Shown: positions 22,543 to 32,844 of the stretch, piece by piece
Numbering within the stretch: position 1 is the first letter of the stretch
Layout: each line of letters begins with the position of its first letter
NCBI GenBank assembly: GCA_025200525.1
Contig: CM045767.1
Span: forward strand, 6,397,437-6,461,436
DNA from: Camellia lanceoleosa
Lineage: Eukaryota > Streptophyta > Magnoliopsida > Ericales > Theaceae
Direction of reading: 5' to 3'
Length of the DNA: 64,000 nucleotides
Made by a program: the position numbers and the translations under genes
The notes under the pieces: model-generated
Databases searched by the model: none
Told to the model about the DNA's origin: nothing
What the model saw: the letters and a program-made list of their open reading frames with translations, nothing else

Positions 22543-22837
22543 GGCCATCTGCAGTCCTTACTCAAATTTGAATAAAACATTGAGTTTCTTTTATATGAAC
22601 CACTCCCAATGGGCAAACTTAGATTTAAGCATAAATTTGAGTAAAAACTTCACTAATGGCATATTGATTAATTTAAAACTCACAAAATAGCGTAGAAATT
22701 TTTGAGTAAAGATTTGAGTCTCCCTTGATTTGGGTAAAAATTTGAGAAAAACTCAATTTGTTATAAATTTGGGTCAAGCAATGGAGGATGTTTTAAGTGA
22801 CTTTTACCGAAATTTGAGTCAAGCATTGGAGATGCCC
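22543..22837. mobile_element. Harbinger-like MITE in ARM-like gene intron
   Basis: 295 bp flanked by TTA on both sides (22540-22542 and 22838-22840). The left end GGCCATCTGCAGTCCTTACT and the inverted right end GGGCATCTCCAATGCTTGAC are related and lead into the shared ACTCAAATTT. GGGCATCTCCAATG-type termini with TTA targets are common for plant MITEs. Confidence 0.75.
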
Positions 22838-23387
22838 TTACAACTGCAAACATTACACAAAAGTCAAATAACATAAAACTCCATAAAGAAACATAAAAGA
22901 CAAACATTCTTTCATTAATAACCAAAGAAGCATCAAACTTGCAGACAATACACTAGAAAATTACACAATTTCATGATAGCACACTAAAGAGAATACTTGT
23001 TAACCACACTCACCGAAATGCGGGCTCGACGAAGAATGGCAGTATGCGACCAATAAGAGGTAGGACTGCGGCAGCCCTGCCATGGAAGAAAACTCTGGGG
23101 AAATTCTTTGCTCTGTGAGTCAACAGCTTCAATACTGCGATGACCTCTCTCTCATTGGCTACACACCAAGAAAAGCAACGATGAATCCGAGAATTTATTG
23201 AACAGAGGGGTTTTAGAGAGAGAGAGAGACCTGAAGAAGAGGGGACGACATAGGCGTGAAGGAGATTGGGAAGAACAGCGTGAAATCTAATCTCGAGAGC
23301 GTCATCGTCTCCGATGTTGGGAGGTGTTAATGATGAAGCTACTATGCGTTCTCGAAGCTCGTGAACTAGGCTTGAGAGGTTTGCCAT

Positions 23388-23960
23388 GGCCTCTCTCTCC
23401 CTCTATCACTTCCCTTCTTTTTCAAATTTTGCTTCACTCACTCACTTACTTGACTGCAATTGATGAGTCACCACCGCTTGTTCTCCACTCGGATCCAGCT
23501 CAAACAATTCTCCCTTATTTTATTTTGGACCCCTATAAATTGAGATTTCCTTCTCCTTATACCCTAACAGTGGGAACAAAATTTATTTATTTATCAATAA
23601 GATGTGCACATCATATACACATTTATTTTAAGCCATTAGTTTTTTACAAATTAATTTCAACCACTGAATAATTTCGTTAGAAATCTTGAGTACCTTTTCA
23701 ACCGGTTACGATTTTTACAAATTTCTTCACTGATTGTTCTCTTTCAGTTGCGCTCTTCACGTTGTTTTCCCAAAGCCCCTTTTGTTTTTGAGACCCCACT
23801 CCGACACTTTTCTTCGCCCTCGAAGACCATCCCACGGACACGACTTGCCCTCGACCTCGCCTCAAGGTATGTCTCTCTCTCTCTCTCTCTCTATCCCTCT
23901 CTCTCTGTGCAACTTTTTTCTCTCCCCTTTTCTCCATCTCCATTCTATGAAACCCTAGAC
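23388..23960. promoter_or_regulatory. Probable divergent promoter region
   Basis: Lies between the minus-strand ATG at 23387 and a pyrimidine-rich plus-strand leader (23730-23950) with a (CT)n tract at about 23876-23894 and a donor-like CTCAAG/GTATGT near 23867. The plus-strand leader could be the non-coding first exon of a rightward gene; the FAR1-related pseudogene at 32845 is one candidate, but nothing links them directly. Confidence 0.35.
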
Positions 23961-26005
23961 CGCAATCCCCTTATTTGAAATTGCCCCTTTCACGTTTGTG
24001 AACTCATTGGGTTGGTTTATAAAATTAGGAAAATATTAGGTTTAGGTTTTTTATGTTTGTTTGCTTTGGTAGTTGTTTTGATTCCCTTCTTCGAAATCCC
24101 CTTTTGTTAACCCCTATTTCCTATATCGATTCTTGTTTCCCATTCTTCAAAATGTCCCTTTCACGTTTGTGAACTCACTTGGAGTGGTTGGATTCTAAAT
24201 TTAGAAAAATATGATATGAATAGCTTTTGTTTGTAATGTTTGTTTGATTTGGTAGTTGTTTTGACTCCATATATATAGATATATCTTGAAATTTTGGTTG
24301 AGTTTGTGAAATCTGATGTGTGGGTAATTGAATTTTGTACTCATGTAATTGATACGAGACTGTAATTATTTATTTATTGAAATCTGTTTATGTTTCTAAT
24401 TCTTCGTTTCTTCTTATGTTATACTTCTGGTAATGGTGCTTTTGGGTTATTATTTCCCCTTCTGGATTAGTAGTTGCATATTTTACCTATATATTTGAGG
24501 ATTTTTATTGATTGATATACAATTCTTCTCATGATTGGATGTTGTTGGTGCATTATCTATGCACATATTATTTTAATATTAATTTTATATTTGTTTGGAA
24601 TTCCATCAGATTGAGTAGGTTCTTATTAACATTCAACTCAATGTAATACATAATGAACGGTGAAACCAATGATTTTCTGTATAAGTTTAGGGGGAAAAAA
24701 TTCATTCTTTATTGTACCAACAAATGCCCAGCATAACCAATGTATAATATTAAAAAATCCAATGGCTTTATGTTGTCTAAGAGGAAGAGTAAGAGTAAGA
24801 GATAAAGGATTTATAGAATAGTGATACATGTCAAATCACATTACTAGAGAAAAGAAAATTGAACATATAACAAAATAAAATCAAACCAATTGATGGATTT
24901 CTTTAAGTGTTCAAACTGAGAAGCTTGAAGAATGACTTGATCTCAATAAAAATTTCAAAATAATCTCTAAAATAAGAGCTTGAAGTTGTATCTTTGTGAG
25001 CCTTGATCTGTAGAGCGTACTTGATGTGAGATAACGTGGAGGGATCAACACGTGGTTGAAATGCTTGATGATTCAAAGTATTGAGAGTTTTTGGCAATAA
25101 TTAAATTAGCATTTAATTAATTTACATTTCTAGAAAAAATAATTGTCAAATTCTGGAACTACACTAATTCTAAATATTCCTCCTAATGATATATTTACCT
25201 GCCTCTCTAGCATACAATTTATTTTGATCGGTTGATTATCTAGCATACACTTGAAGTCATGTCTAGGATGACTCTTGTCCATTTTTCATTTACAAAAGTG
25301 TTCCAATTCTTTGTATACACTACTTTTATTGAGGGCTTCCTACATTTATGAAATTATATTGTTTGCAATATTCTTTTGATACTGGAATTTAAAGTAATGA
25401 TGTTTGTATAGCATATGCTTTTTAATAACGGATGCATAAGAAGGCAATTTAAATGTTTTACCTGGAAAATTAGTTTTCCTTACAAGCTGTTGGATCCTTG
25501 ACTAGGATCTGTTTCATAACCTATTTTGCAAAATATTAGAATTTAACAATTTTATTAGCTGTCATTATTGTCATCATGAATGATCTTGATAATAAAATTT
25601 TGGAATTTTATTAGAGTATGATTTTTATGATGCTCAAATGAAAACATCAGATTTTCAAAAAGGCTTTATCAAGATCAGAAAACCCAATAACAAGAATCAA
25701 ATAATCGGCCTAGTTAAAAGCAACTCATCTTCCTCTTTGACAGAGAAAAGTACTAGGAATTAAACTAAGTTCTAATTTTTAAGTAAACAGCAATTCTACA
25801 AAATCAGGAAAAATACTCGGAAAATTGTCTACAATGTTAAATGGTTGGATCAAATTGATATAGGGTGTGGTCCACATCGCATGAAGTTAAATTTATATCA
25901 GACTTTCAAATTGTAGGCACTTTTCTACATACATATCATTTATGTTAAGCAAGAATTATAACCAAAGCCATAGTTGCTGCCATTTATAGTTACTTACTGT
26001 ATGAT
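23961..26005. other. Non-coding AT-rich DNA
   Basis: No gene seen. Resembles intron or intergenic sequence (T-rich, repeated 'ccctttcacgtttgtgaactca' at about 23983 and 24158). The chromodomain gypsy element is inserted at its right end. Confidence 0.4.
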
Positions 26006-26010
26006 GTATA

Positions 26011-27422
26011 TATAGCAATCCCGGTATTCCCTTTACTGTTCAGTCGTGTTCTGGACTCGGTTCCGTGGAGTTGGTAGTTGTGTCTACCTTGTTGTCGTCC
26101 TTTAATTCCATTTGATTGAGTTTTAGGATATGTTGGGCATGTTTCGAGCAGGTGGGTTGAGCCTTGGTCCAAAACCTTGTTGCAGTGTTTTTGGTCATTC
26201 CACTCGAGCGGGTATTGGAGCGCTCGAGCAGAGATTGCACATCCCCAGTATTTTGGTGCCCTACAAAACTTCTGCAAGTTGTTTTTCTACGCTTGAGCGG
26301 ATTTCTTACGCTCGAGCGGGTCGCGCTCGAGCGGGCTTGTTTGCGCTCGAGCGGCTAGTACTTTTTTTGGTAAAAGTTCTAGGAGGGGAAAAATTGCGCT
26401 CGAGCGAACTAGTTTTTTCACGCTCGAGCGGATGTGCTTTATTGATGTGTCTTGGCGCTCAAGCGGGCATCCTTACACTCGAGCGAACCACATTTTTTTT
26501 TCTTAACGCTCGAGCGTTGTGTTTTCCGCTCGAGTGGATCCAACATATATCTGAAGGCAGATAGGCTTTTTCAAATCACTTTTTGCATTCACTCTCTCTC
26601 TCTTACTTTCCAAGAAGATATTTTGAGAGCTTCTCTCTCTAGAAACTCCCTTCTCTCTGGGGTTTGATCTAGTTAGAGTGCCTTCCTTTCCTTCGGCCTT
26701 TGTAAAAGTTGTGTTGATCGTCAAGGGCTTCGTTTTGATCTGAGAAAAGTGGAGTTTGGAGCACTTTGGTTTTGGTCCCTTCTCCATTCGAGCTCTAACT
26801 TCGAGGTAGGGATATCTTACTCCTCTTTATGAGCTTTGTCTTTGAATTCTAGTATTTTGATATGTTGGGGTTGGTTGTGTAATTTTGAGAAGGTTTGGGG
26901 GTCTTTATGTGATTTTCATAAAAGAGGGGTTTTGACTAAATTGAACCCATGCATATTTATAGCATTGAAAATGGAAATTTCGTCATGAAATTGGCAAGAA
27001 TGGGACCTTAGGGTCGATGTTGAGAATTATGGGAAATTGCCCTAATCGATTTAATAAATTAATTTGTATAATTAATTTGAGAAATGAGGAATTGAATTGG
27101 GAATGTTGAAATTGGGAATGTATGAGATTAAAGGGTGTAGTTGGATCATTTATCACTCACCTAGTTGAAATGTTGATATATACATCCATTTGTGCATTTA
27201 TTTTCTGTTTAGAAATAATTGCTTGGGGCTATCGGTGAAGGATAGTCTTGATTATTGTAAACAATGCATGATGATTAGGCAAACGAAAACTAATCAATGG
27301 AATGTGTCATTGAGTATGACAGTTGAAAGAATACATTAACTTTATGTATTGATTGATGATGTATATGATAATTGTTTATATGCATTGTGTTGTGTTGGAG
27401 GAGATAGGGGATGTACTCCACG
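26011..27422 (+). repeat. Truncated 5' LTR of the chromodomain element
   Basis: Aligns base for base with the first ~1.41 kb of the 3' LTR, up to CTCCACGG, where it switches to integrase sequence. Contains about a dozen copies of a CGCTCGAGCG-like palindrome at 26200-26540, then a CT-rich segment (26586-26660) typical of the transcription start area. Confidence 0.92.
26200..26545. repeat. CGCTCGAGCG palindrome array (5' LTR)
   Basis: About 13 full or one-mismatch copies of the 10-bp palindrome CGCTCGAGCG or its CTCGAGCG core, 12-45 bases apart. Many mismatches are C-to-T or G-to-A at the CpG steps (CGCTTGAGCG, CGCTCAAGCG). Confidence 0.9.
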
Positions 27423-28183
27423 GGCAGTCCGAGCGTACTATTCAGATCCTTGAGGATATGCTTCGGGGTTGTGTCCTTGACTTTAGTGGGACGTGGGAGA
27501 GGTACTTACCCTTAGTGGAGTTTGCCTATAACAACAGCTTTCAGTCTAGTATTGGTATGGCACTGTTTGAGGCCTTGTATGGCCGATCGTGTAGATCTCC
27601 AGTTTGTTGGGCCGAGGTGGGAGATGCACCTTTGTTGGGTCCGGAGTTGGTTAGGGAGACGACGGAGAAAATTGAGCTTATCCGTAGGAGGCTTGTTACA
27701 GCCCAGAGTCGCCAAAAGAGCTATACCGACCGTAGGAGGAGGCCTTTGGCGTTTGAGGTAGGTGATCATGTTTTTTTGAAAATATCACCTAGGCGAGATT
27801 TGATGAGATTTGGGAAGAGTGGGAAGTTATCCCCTCGGTTTATTGGTCCCTTTGAGATCCTTGAGAGGATTGGGGAAGTTGCTTATCGTTTGGCTTTGCC
27901 ACCGCAGTTGTCCGGAGTACATGACGTGTTTCATGTGAGCATGCTTTGGAATTACGAGCCGGATCCAGCCCATGTGTTGGATTGGACTGATTTGGAGGTA
28001 GATGAGGATGCCTCATATGAGGAGAGACCGGTTCGGGTCTTGGATAGGCGGGAACAAGTCCTGCGAGGCAAGACCATTCCCTTGGTAAAAGTTTTGTGGA
28101 AACATCACAGAGTGGAGGAAGCCACTTGGGAGCGTGAGTTGGAAGTCCGTGAAAAGTATCCGGACATGTTTGTTGATGTGTAA
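27423..28183 (+). pseudogene. Integrase C-terminus with chromodomain
   Basis: The frame is open for ~250 residues: GQSERTIQILEDMLRGCVLD, LVEFAYNNSFQSSIGM and EALYGRSCRSPVCW (end of the integrase core), then VGDHVFLKISPRRDL and KLSPRFIGPFEIL (GPY/F-type module), VHDVFHVSMLW, and a C-terminal chromodomain (IPLVKVLWKHH, EEATWERELEVREKYPDMF). The chromodomain steers integration toward certain chromatin marks in this lineage. The upstream methionine at 27353 lies in LTR sequence, so the long open frame is an accidental LTR-pol fusion. The integrase catalytic residues are deleted. Confidence 0.92.
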
Positions 28184-28573
28184 TCATGTAATGAAATATT
28201 GCAATAATATTGAACTTTAAGAACATTATATATGTCTTAAGTTGTAAAACATTGTTAATGTTTTGGTTAATGGAAGTTTGTTTTAACGTTGTGCATGTTA
28301 AGTATATTGTGAAAATGCAAACATGATATTAATGTTGCATGTGTTATGGAATTGTGGGAAAATGAGTTGAAATTGGTAAATTTCAAAGGAATGCATGTTG
28401 ATAATGCAGGTTGTTTTATAAAATGTGAATTGCCTCTTGAAAAGAGATGGGATTGACCGGTAATAGGTCGGATTGTTAAATATTATGTTGTAATATTGTT
28501 GGAAATTGAGAAAATCTTGTTTTTGAAAACTTGTATTTAATTTTGGGGACGAAATTCTTTAAGGAGGGAAGGT
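28184..28573 (+). other. 3' untranslated region and polypurine tract of the chromodomain element
   Basis: Non-coding; ends with GGGGACGAAATTCTTTAAGG and AGGGAAGG directly before the 3' LTR, the classical chromovirus plus-strand primer. Confidence 0.8.
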
Positions 28574-30783
28574 TATAGCGATCCCGATATTCCCTTTACT
28601 ATTCAGTCGTGTTCCGGACTCGGTTCCGTGGAGTTGGTAGTTGTGTCTACCTTGTTGTCGTCCTTTAATTCTATTTGATTGAGTTTTAGGATGTGTTGGG
28701 CATGTTTCGAGCAGGTGGGTTGAGCCTTGGTCCAAAACCTTGTTGCTGTGTTTTTGGTCATTCCGCTTGAGTGGGTATTGGAGCGCTCGAGTGGAGATTG
28801 CACATCCCCAGTATTTTGGTGCCCTGTAAAACTTCTGTAGGTTGTTTTTCTACCCTCGAGCAGATTTCTTGCACTCGAGCGGGTCGCGCTCGAGCGGGCT
28901 TGTTTGCGCTCAAGCAGCTAGTACTTTTTTTGGTAAAAGTTCTGGAAGGGGAAAAATTGCGCTCGAGCGAACTGGTTTTTTCACGCTCGAGCGGATGTGC
29001 TTTATTGATGTGTCTTGGCACTCGAGCGGGCATCCTTGCGCTCGAGCGGACCACGTTTTTTGTTCTTAACGCTTGAGCGTTGTGTTTTCCGCTCGAGCGG
29101 ATCCAGCGTATATCTTAAGCCAGATAGGCTTTTTCAAATCACTTTTTGCATTCACTCTCTCTCTCTCTTACTTTCCAAAAAGATATTTTGAGAGCTTCTC
29201 TCTCTAGAAACTCCCTTCTCTCTAGGGTTTGATCTAGTTAGAGTGCCTTCCTTTCCTTCGGCCTTTGTAAAAGTTGTGTTGATCGTCAAGGGCTTCGTTT
29301 TGATCTGAGAAAAGTGGAGTTTGGAGCACTTTGGTTTTGGTCCCTTCTCCATTCGAGCTCTAACTTCGAGGTAGGGATATCTTACTCCTCTTTATGAGCT
29401 TTGTCTTTGAATTCTAGTATTTTGATATGTTGGGGTTGGTTGTGTAATTTTGAGAAGGTTTGGGGGTCATTATGTGATTTTCATAAAAGAGGGGTTTTGA
29501 CTAAATTGAACCCATGCATATTTATAGCATTGAAAATGGAAATTTCGTCATGAAATTGGCAAGAATGGGACCTTAGGGTCAGTGTTGAGAATTATGGGAA
29601 ATTGCCCTAATCGGTTTAATAAATTAATTTGTATAATTAATTTGAGAAATGAGGAATTGAATTGGGAATGTTGAAATTGGGAATGTATGAGATTAAAGGG
29701 TGTAGTTGGATCATTTATTACTCACCTAGTTGAAATGTTGATATATACATCCATTTGTGCATTTATTTTCTGTTTAGAAATAACTGCTTTGGGCTAATGG
29801 TGGAGGATAGTCTTGATTGTTGTAAACAATGCATGATGATTAGGCAAATGAAAACTAATCAATGGAATGTGTCATTGAGTATGACAGTTGAAAGAATACA
29901 TTAACTTTATGTGTTGATTGATGATGTATATGATAATTGTTTATATGCATTGTGTTATGTTGGAGGAGATATGGGATGTACTCCACGGTTTAGGGAAAGA
30001 TAGGGGATGGACCTCTAAACTGGATGTTGTTTGGGAGGAGATAGGGGATGGACTTCGTAGATACAGCTTATATGCTTATCTATTGATGTGTCGATACAGC
30101 TCATATGCTTATCTTTGGAAGTGTGATATAGCTCATATGCTTATCTGTGGAAATGTTGATACAGCTAATATGCTTATCTGTTGATGCGTTGATATAGCTA
30201 ACATGCTCATCTATTGTGAAATGGGAAAATGTCTAATATGAGTTACTGTCTCATATAAGTTGCTTGGCCAGGTTCTGAGCCATGGTTGAGAATTGAGAAA
30301 TGAATAAGAAATGAAAAGTAATGTGGACTTGTATGTCATAAAGCTGTAATGTGATATGAGTGGATGCATCAGTGTTGGCCATCTATCAACTGCTATTTTT
30401 TTAGTGATTGTTCATAGCTGGTTTAGTGTATTTCTACTGGGCTGTGGCTCACCCTATATGGAAACATTACTTTCAGGTACATGTAGCATGCCACCTCCAA
30501 GGACATAGCCTGGATGATGATGAGAGTTGAAGGCTCCTTTTGTTTATTTTGTTTGTATTACATGTATATCAAGCCAAGGGCTTATTTTGTATAGAGTTAG
30601 TACTCTTCTTTTGTGTAACCAAGTGTTGACTTGGAAAGCTGTAAGCCCATAGGGCATTTGCTTTTGTTGTTAACATGTAATACTGCTATAAGAACTACTC
30701 TGATGAATAAAAATGGTTGATTTCTTTTATATCAATGCATGTCTCAAGTGATGGGTTTTATATATTATTTTGAGGGCGTTACA
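28574..30783 (+). repeat. Full 3' LTR of the chromodomain element
   Basis: 2210 bp starting TATAGCGATCCCG and ending GGGCGTTACA. It includes the palindrome array (28760-29105), a CT-rich start region, a short tandem of GATACAGCTCATATGCTTATC-like units (about 30055-30215), and near its 3' end AATAAAAATGG (30708), a possible polyadenylation signal. Confidence 0.92.
28760..29105. repeat. CGCTCGAGCG palindrome array (3' LTR)
   Basis: The same array as at 26200. The two LTRs differ in which palindromes have lost a CpG, for example CCACTCGAGCGGG versus CCGCTTGAGTGGG. Confidence 0.9.
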
Positions 30784-31082
30784 GTATAACTTCATGTGAC
30801 TATGATCTATGGACTGACGTTGGCTCAAATAATTTGGAAAATACACCCACAATTTTATTTTCTTTCAAATTTGTTTGGAAAATAATACACTGGCACAAAC
30901 TTGAAAGAAAGAAATACAATTTTTGACATAAACAGCTTTTAAAATACAACTTTTTCGCAAATATGCTTATACAATCTAAACTACAACTTGTACTATTAAA
31001 TAAGACAAAAAAGAAAAAAAGAGAGAAAGAAAGAAAGAAATGTGCTTTGCTTTTATGACGCTGAAAACAACATATTTCCTTA

Positions 31083-31235
31083 ATGTTATGTTTGGATCAT
31101 GGATTTAGTTAAGGATTTGGAAAGGGAAAGGGAATAAGTGGTGAAATGCAATCATATTTAATTCACATTTCATCTATATTTTTCTTTTTTCTTTTAAATC
31201 TCTACTCAAATCCATGATCCAAATACAGCATAATG
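31083..31235. mobile_element. Short MITE
   Basis: About 150 bp with inverted ends: TTATGTTTGGATCATGGATT on the left and the inverted right end TGTATTTGGATCATGGATTT. It has no coding capacity. The target duplication is unclear. Confidence 0.65.
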
Positions 31236-31770
31236 GTTCTATGAAGATAAGAAAACCCAATAACAATAATCCAAATCCAATAATCAAATAGATGAATAAG
31301 CCGGATACCGAGTTATCAAAAAAATAATCCAATAGTCCATCCAATTAAAAGCTAAACTACGACGAAATTAACGAAGTTATGATATGTTAAATAATCCAAT
31401 AGTCCATCCAATCAAATAATCTTTTTTTTTTTCTTTCTAGATCTTTTATTTTTTATCTTTTAAGTGGCCAATCGGTTGGTGTTGGTACATTTGTTTAACT
31501 GTTTATGTAATGGTTATTGATACTTTGAACAAAGGTAGTACAGTTTCATCTCTGTTATTGGTTATGCAGTTTGTTAATGTGAAAAGTTGTGCAAAATAAT
31601 ATTTTTCATACATAGATTCTTTCTTTTCGCCACATAATCATAAATCTCCTTAAGTATTGTCTTCTTTGCTAACTCTGTTTTGATGTTCTGTTGTTGCTTG
31701 TCATAGGTCCTCAATTTCTACATCTTAACGTAGAAGTGAAGCTATACCTCCCCTCTCCCTCCTTCCTTAG
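31236..31770. other. Non-coding DNA
   Basis: Contains a short direct repeat AATAATCCAATAGTCCATCC (about 31324 and 31392). No gene seen. Confidence 0.4.
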
Positions 31771-32745
31771 TAGTTGCATTGGCAGGTGTGCTTTTTAATT
31801 TGTTTATTTTTAATTAATAGCAAGGCACAGCCAGGTGTGCTTTTTATTTATTTGTTTATTTTAATTGATAATAGGATACTTGCAAGTGTGCTTTATTTAT
31901 TTATTTTCTTTCAATTAATAGCAGAGCACTGGTGGGTGTGCTTATTCACTCATTTGATTTTGATAATTAATATTTGATAGCAGGGCACTAGCGAGTGTGC
32001 TTATTTATTTGTTTGATATTAATTTATAGCAAGGCACTGGTGGGTGTACTTGTTTGTTAATTTGTTTCATTTTAATTGATAGTAGAGTACTTGCAGGTGT
32101 GTTTTTTTATTATTTGCGTTCAATTGATAGCAAAGCACTGGTGGGTGTGTTTATTTGTTCATTTTCTTTTAAGAATTGATAATTTATAGCAGAGCATTGG
32201 CGGGTGTGCTTTTTCTATTTTCTTTTAACAATTGATAATTGAAAGTAGAGCACTGGCGGGTATGCTTATTTGTTCATTTTGTTTTAATAATTGTTAATTG
32301 AAAGTAGAGCACTGGCAGGTGTGTTTTTTTATATTTTAATTTATAGTAGGGTACTTGCAGGTGTGTTTTTAAATTTGTTTGCTTTGAATTGATAGCAGAG
32401 CACTAGCGGGTGTGCTTATTTATTTGTTTGATTTTAATTTATAGCAGGGCACTAATGGGTGTGCTTTTTTATTTGTTTGTTTCATTTTAATTGATAGTAG
32501 AGTACTTGCAGATGTGTTTTCTTATTATTTGCATTTAATTGACAACGAAGCACTGGCGGGTGTGCTTTTTATGTTTTAATTATAGTAGGGTACTTGCTGG
32601 TGTGTTTTTGAATTTATTTATTTTGAATTGATAGCAGGGCACTGGCAGGTGTGCTTATTTATTTGTTTGATTTTAATTTATAGCAGGGCACTGGCGAGTG
32701 TGCTGTTTTGTTGATTTGTTTGATTTTAATTTATATTATGATATT
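31771..32745. repeat. ~50-60 bp minisatellite
   Basis: Around 18 imperfect copies of a unit built from ATAGCAGGGCACTGGCGGGT, GTGCTTATTTATTTGTTTG and ATTTTAATT. Unit length varies because of the T-rich linker. Two unit types alternate: GCACTGG-type and GTACTTGCAGGTGTG-type. It lies just upstream of the first recognised FAR1-related exon. Confidence 0.9.
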
Positions 32746-32844
32746 TACGTGTACTTTTTTATTATTTTGCATTTAACTGATGCCAAATCTGCACATCTGT
32801 TGTCTACGTACACATCTGTTGTCTATGTGATTTGTTATGTAGAT

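Larger units (their letters stand above)
21822..23387 (-). pseudogene. Truncated ARM-repeat-type protein gene, first three exons
   Basis: Exon 1 (23231-23387) starts MANLSSLVHELRERI and reads LEIRFHAVLPNLLHAYVVPS. Exon 2 (23014-23158) reads NEREVIAVLKLLTHRAKNFP and ends LIGRILPFFVEPAF; both have good GT-AG borders. From memory this N-terminus resembles a plant ARM-repeat superfamily protein of the At3g57570 type. Its biochemical role is not something the sequence shows. Exon 3 (21822-21930) keeps RHGVIS, DQDAYRR and, after a frameshift, FIDTMLMVE. It has a stop at 21843 and its acceptor AG appears to be AC. Exons beyond it are missing, so the gene is probably dead. The copia element sits ~430 bases further on. 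Confidence 0.6.
26011..30783 (+). mobile_element. Chromodomain Ty3/gypsy element (Tekay/Del-like), internally deleted
   Basis: A plus-strand element bounded by the 5-bp target duplication GTATA (26006-26010 and 30784-30788). A truncated 5' LTR (26011-27422) is joined directly to the end of pol (27423-28180), followed by a purine tract (AAGGAGGGAAGG, 28561-28572) and a full 3' LTR (28574-30783). The integrase C-terminus, chromodomain and the GGGGACGAAATTCTTT motif before the LTR are typical of Tekay/Del-type chromoviruses. gag, protease, RT, RNase H and most of integrase are deleted. The LTR starts TA, not TG. Confidence 0.9.

Noticed and set aside
23734..23978. Small protein genes on the plus strand near the CT tract
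   Set aside because: Ser/Leu/Pro-rich translations of a CT microsatellite and leader sequence; no conserved features.
27353..28183. A single gene starting at the methionine at 27353
   Set aside because: The first ~23 codons are LTR sequence, as the other LTR shows; the real coding part begins at 27423 inside integrase.
26200..29105. CTCGAG clusters as cloning-site (XhoI) contamination
   Set aside because: They extend to a 10-bp palindrome, show CpG decay, and are embedded in two LTR copies with a genuine target duplication.
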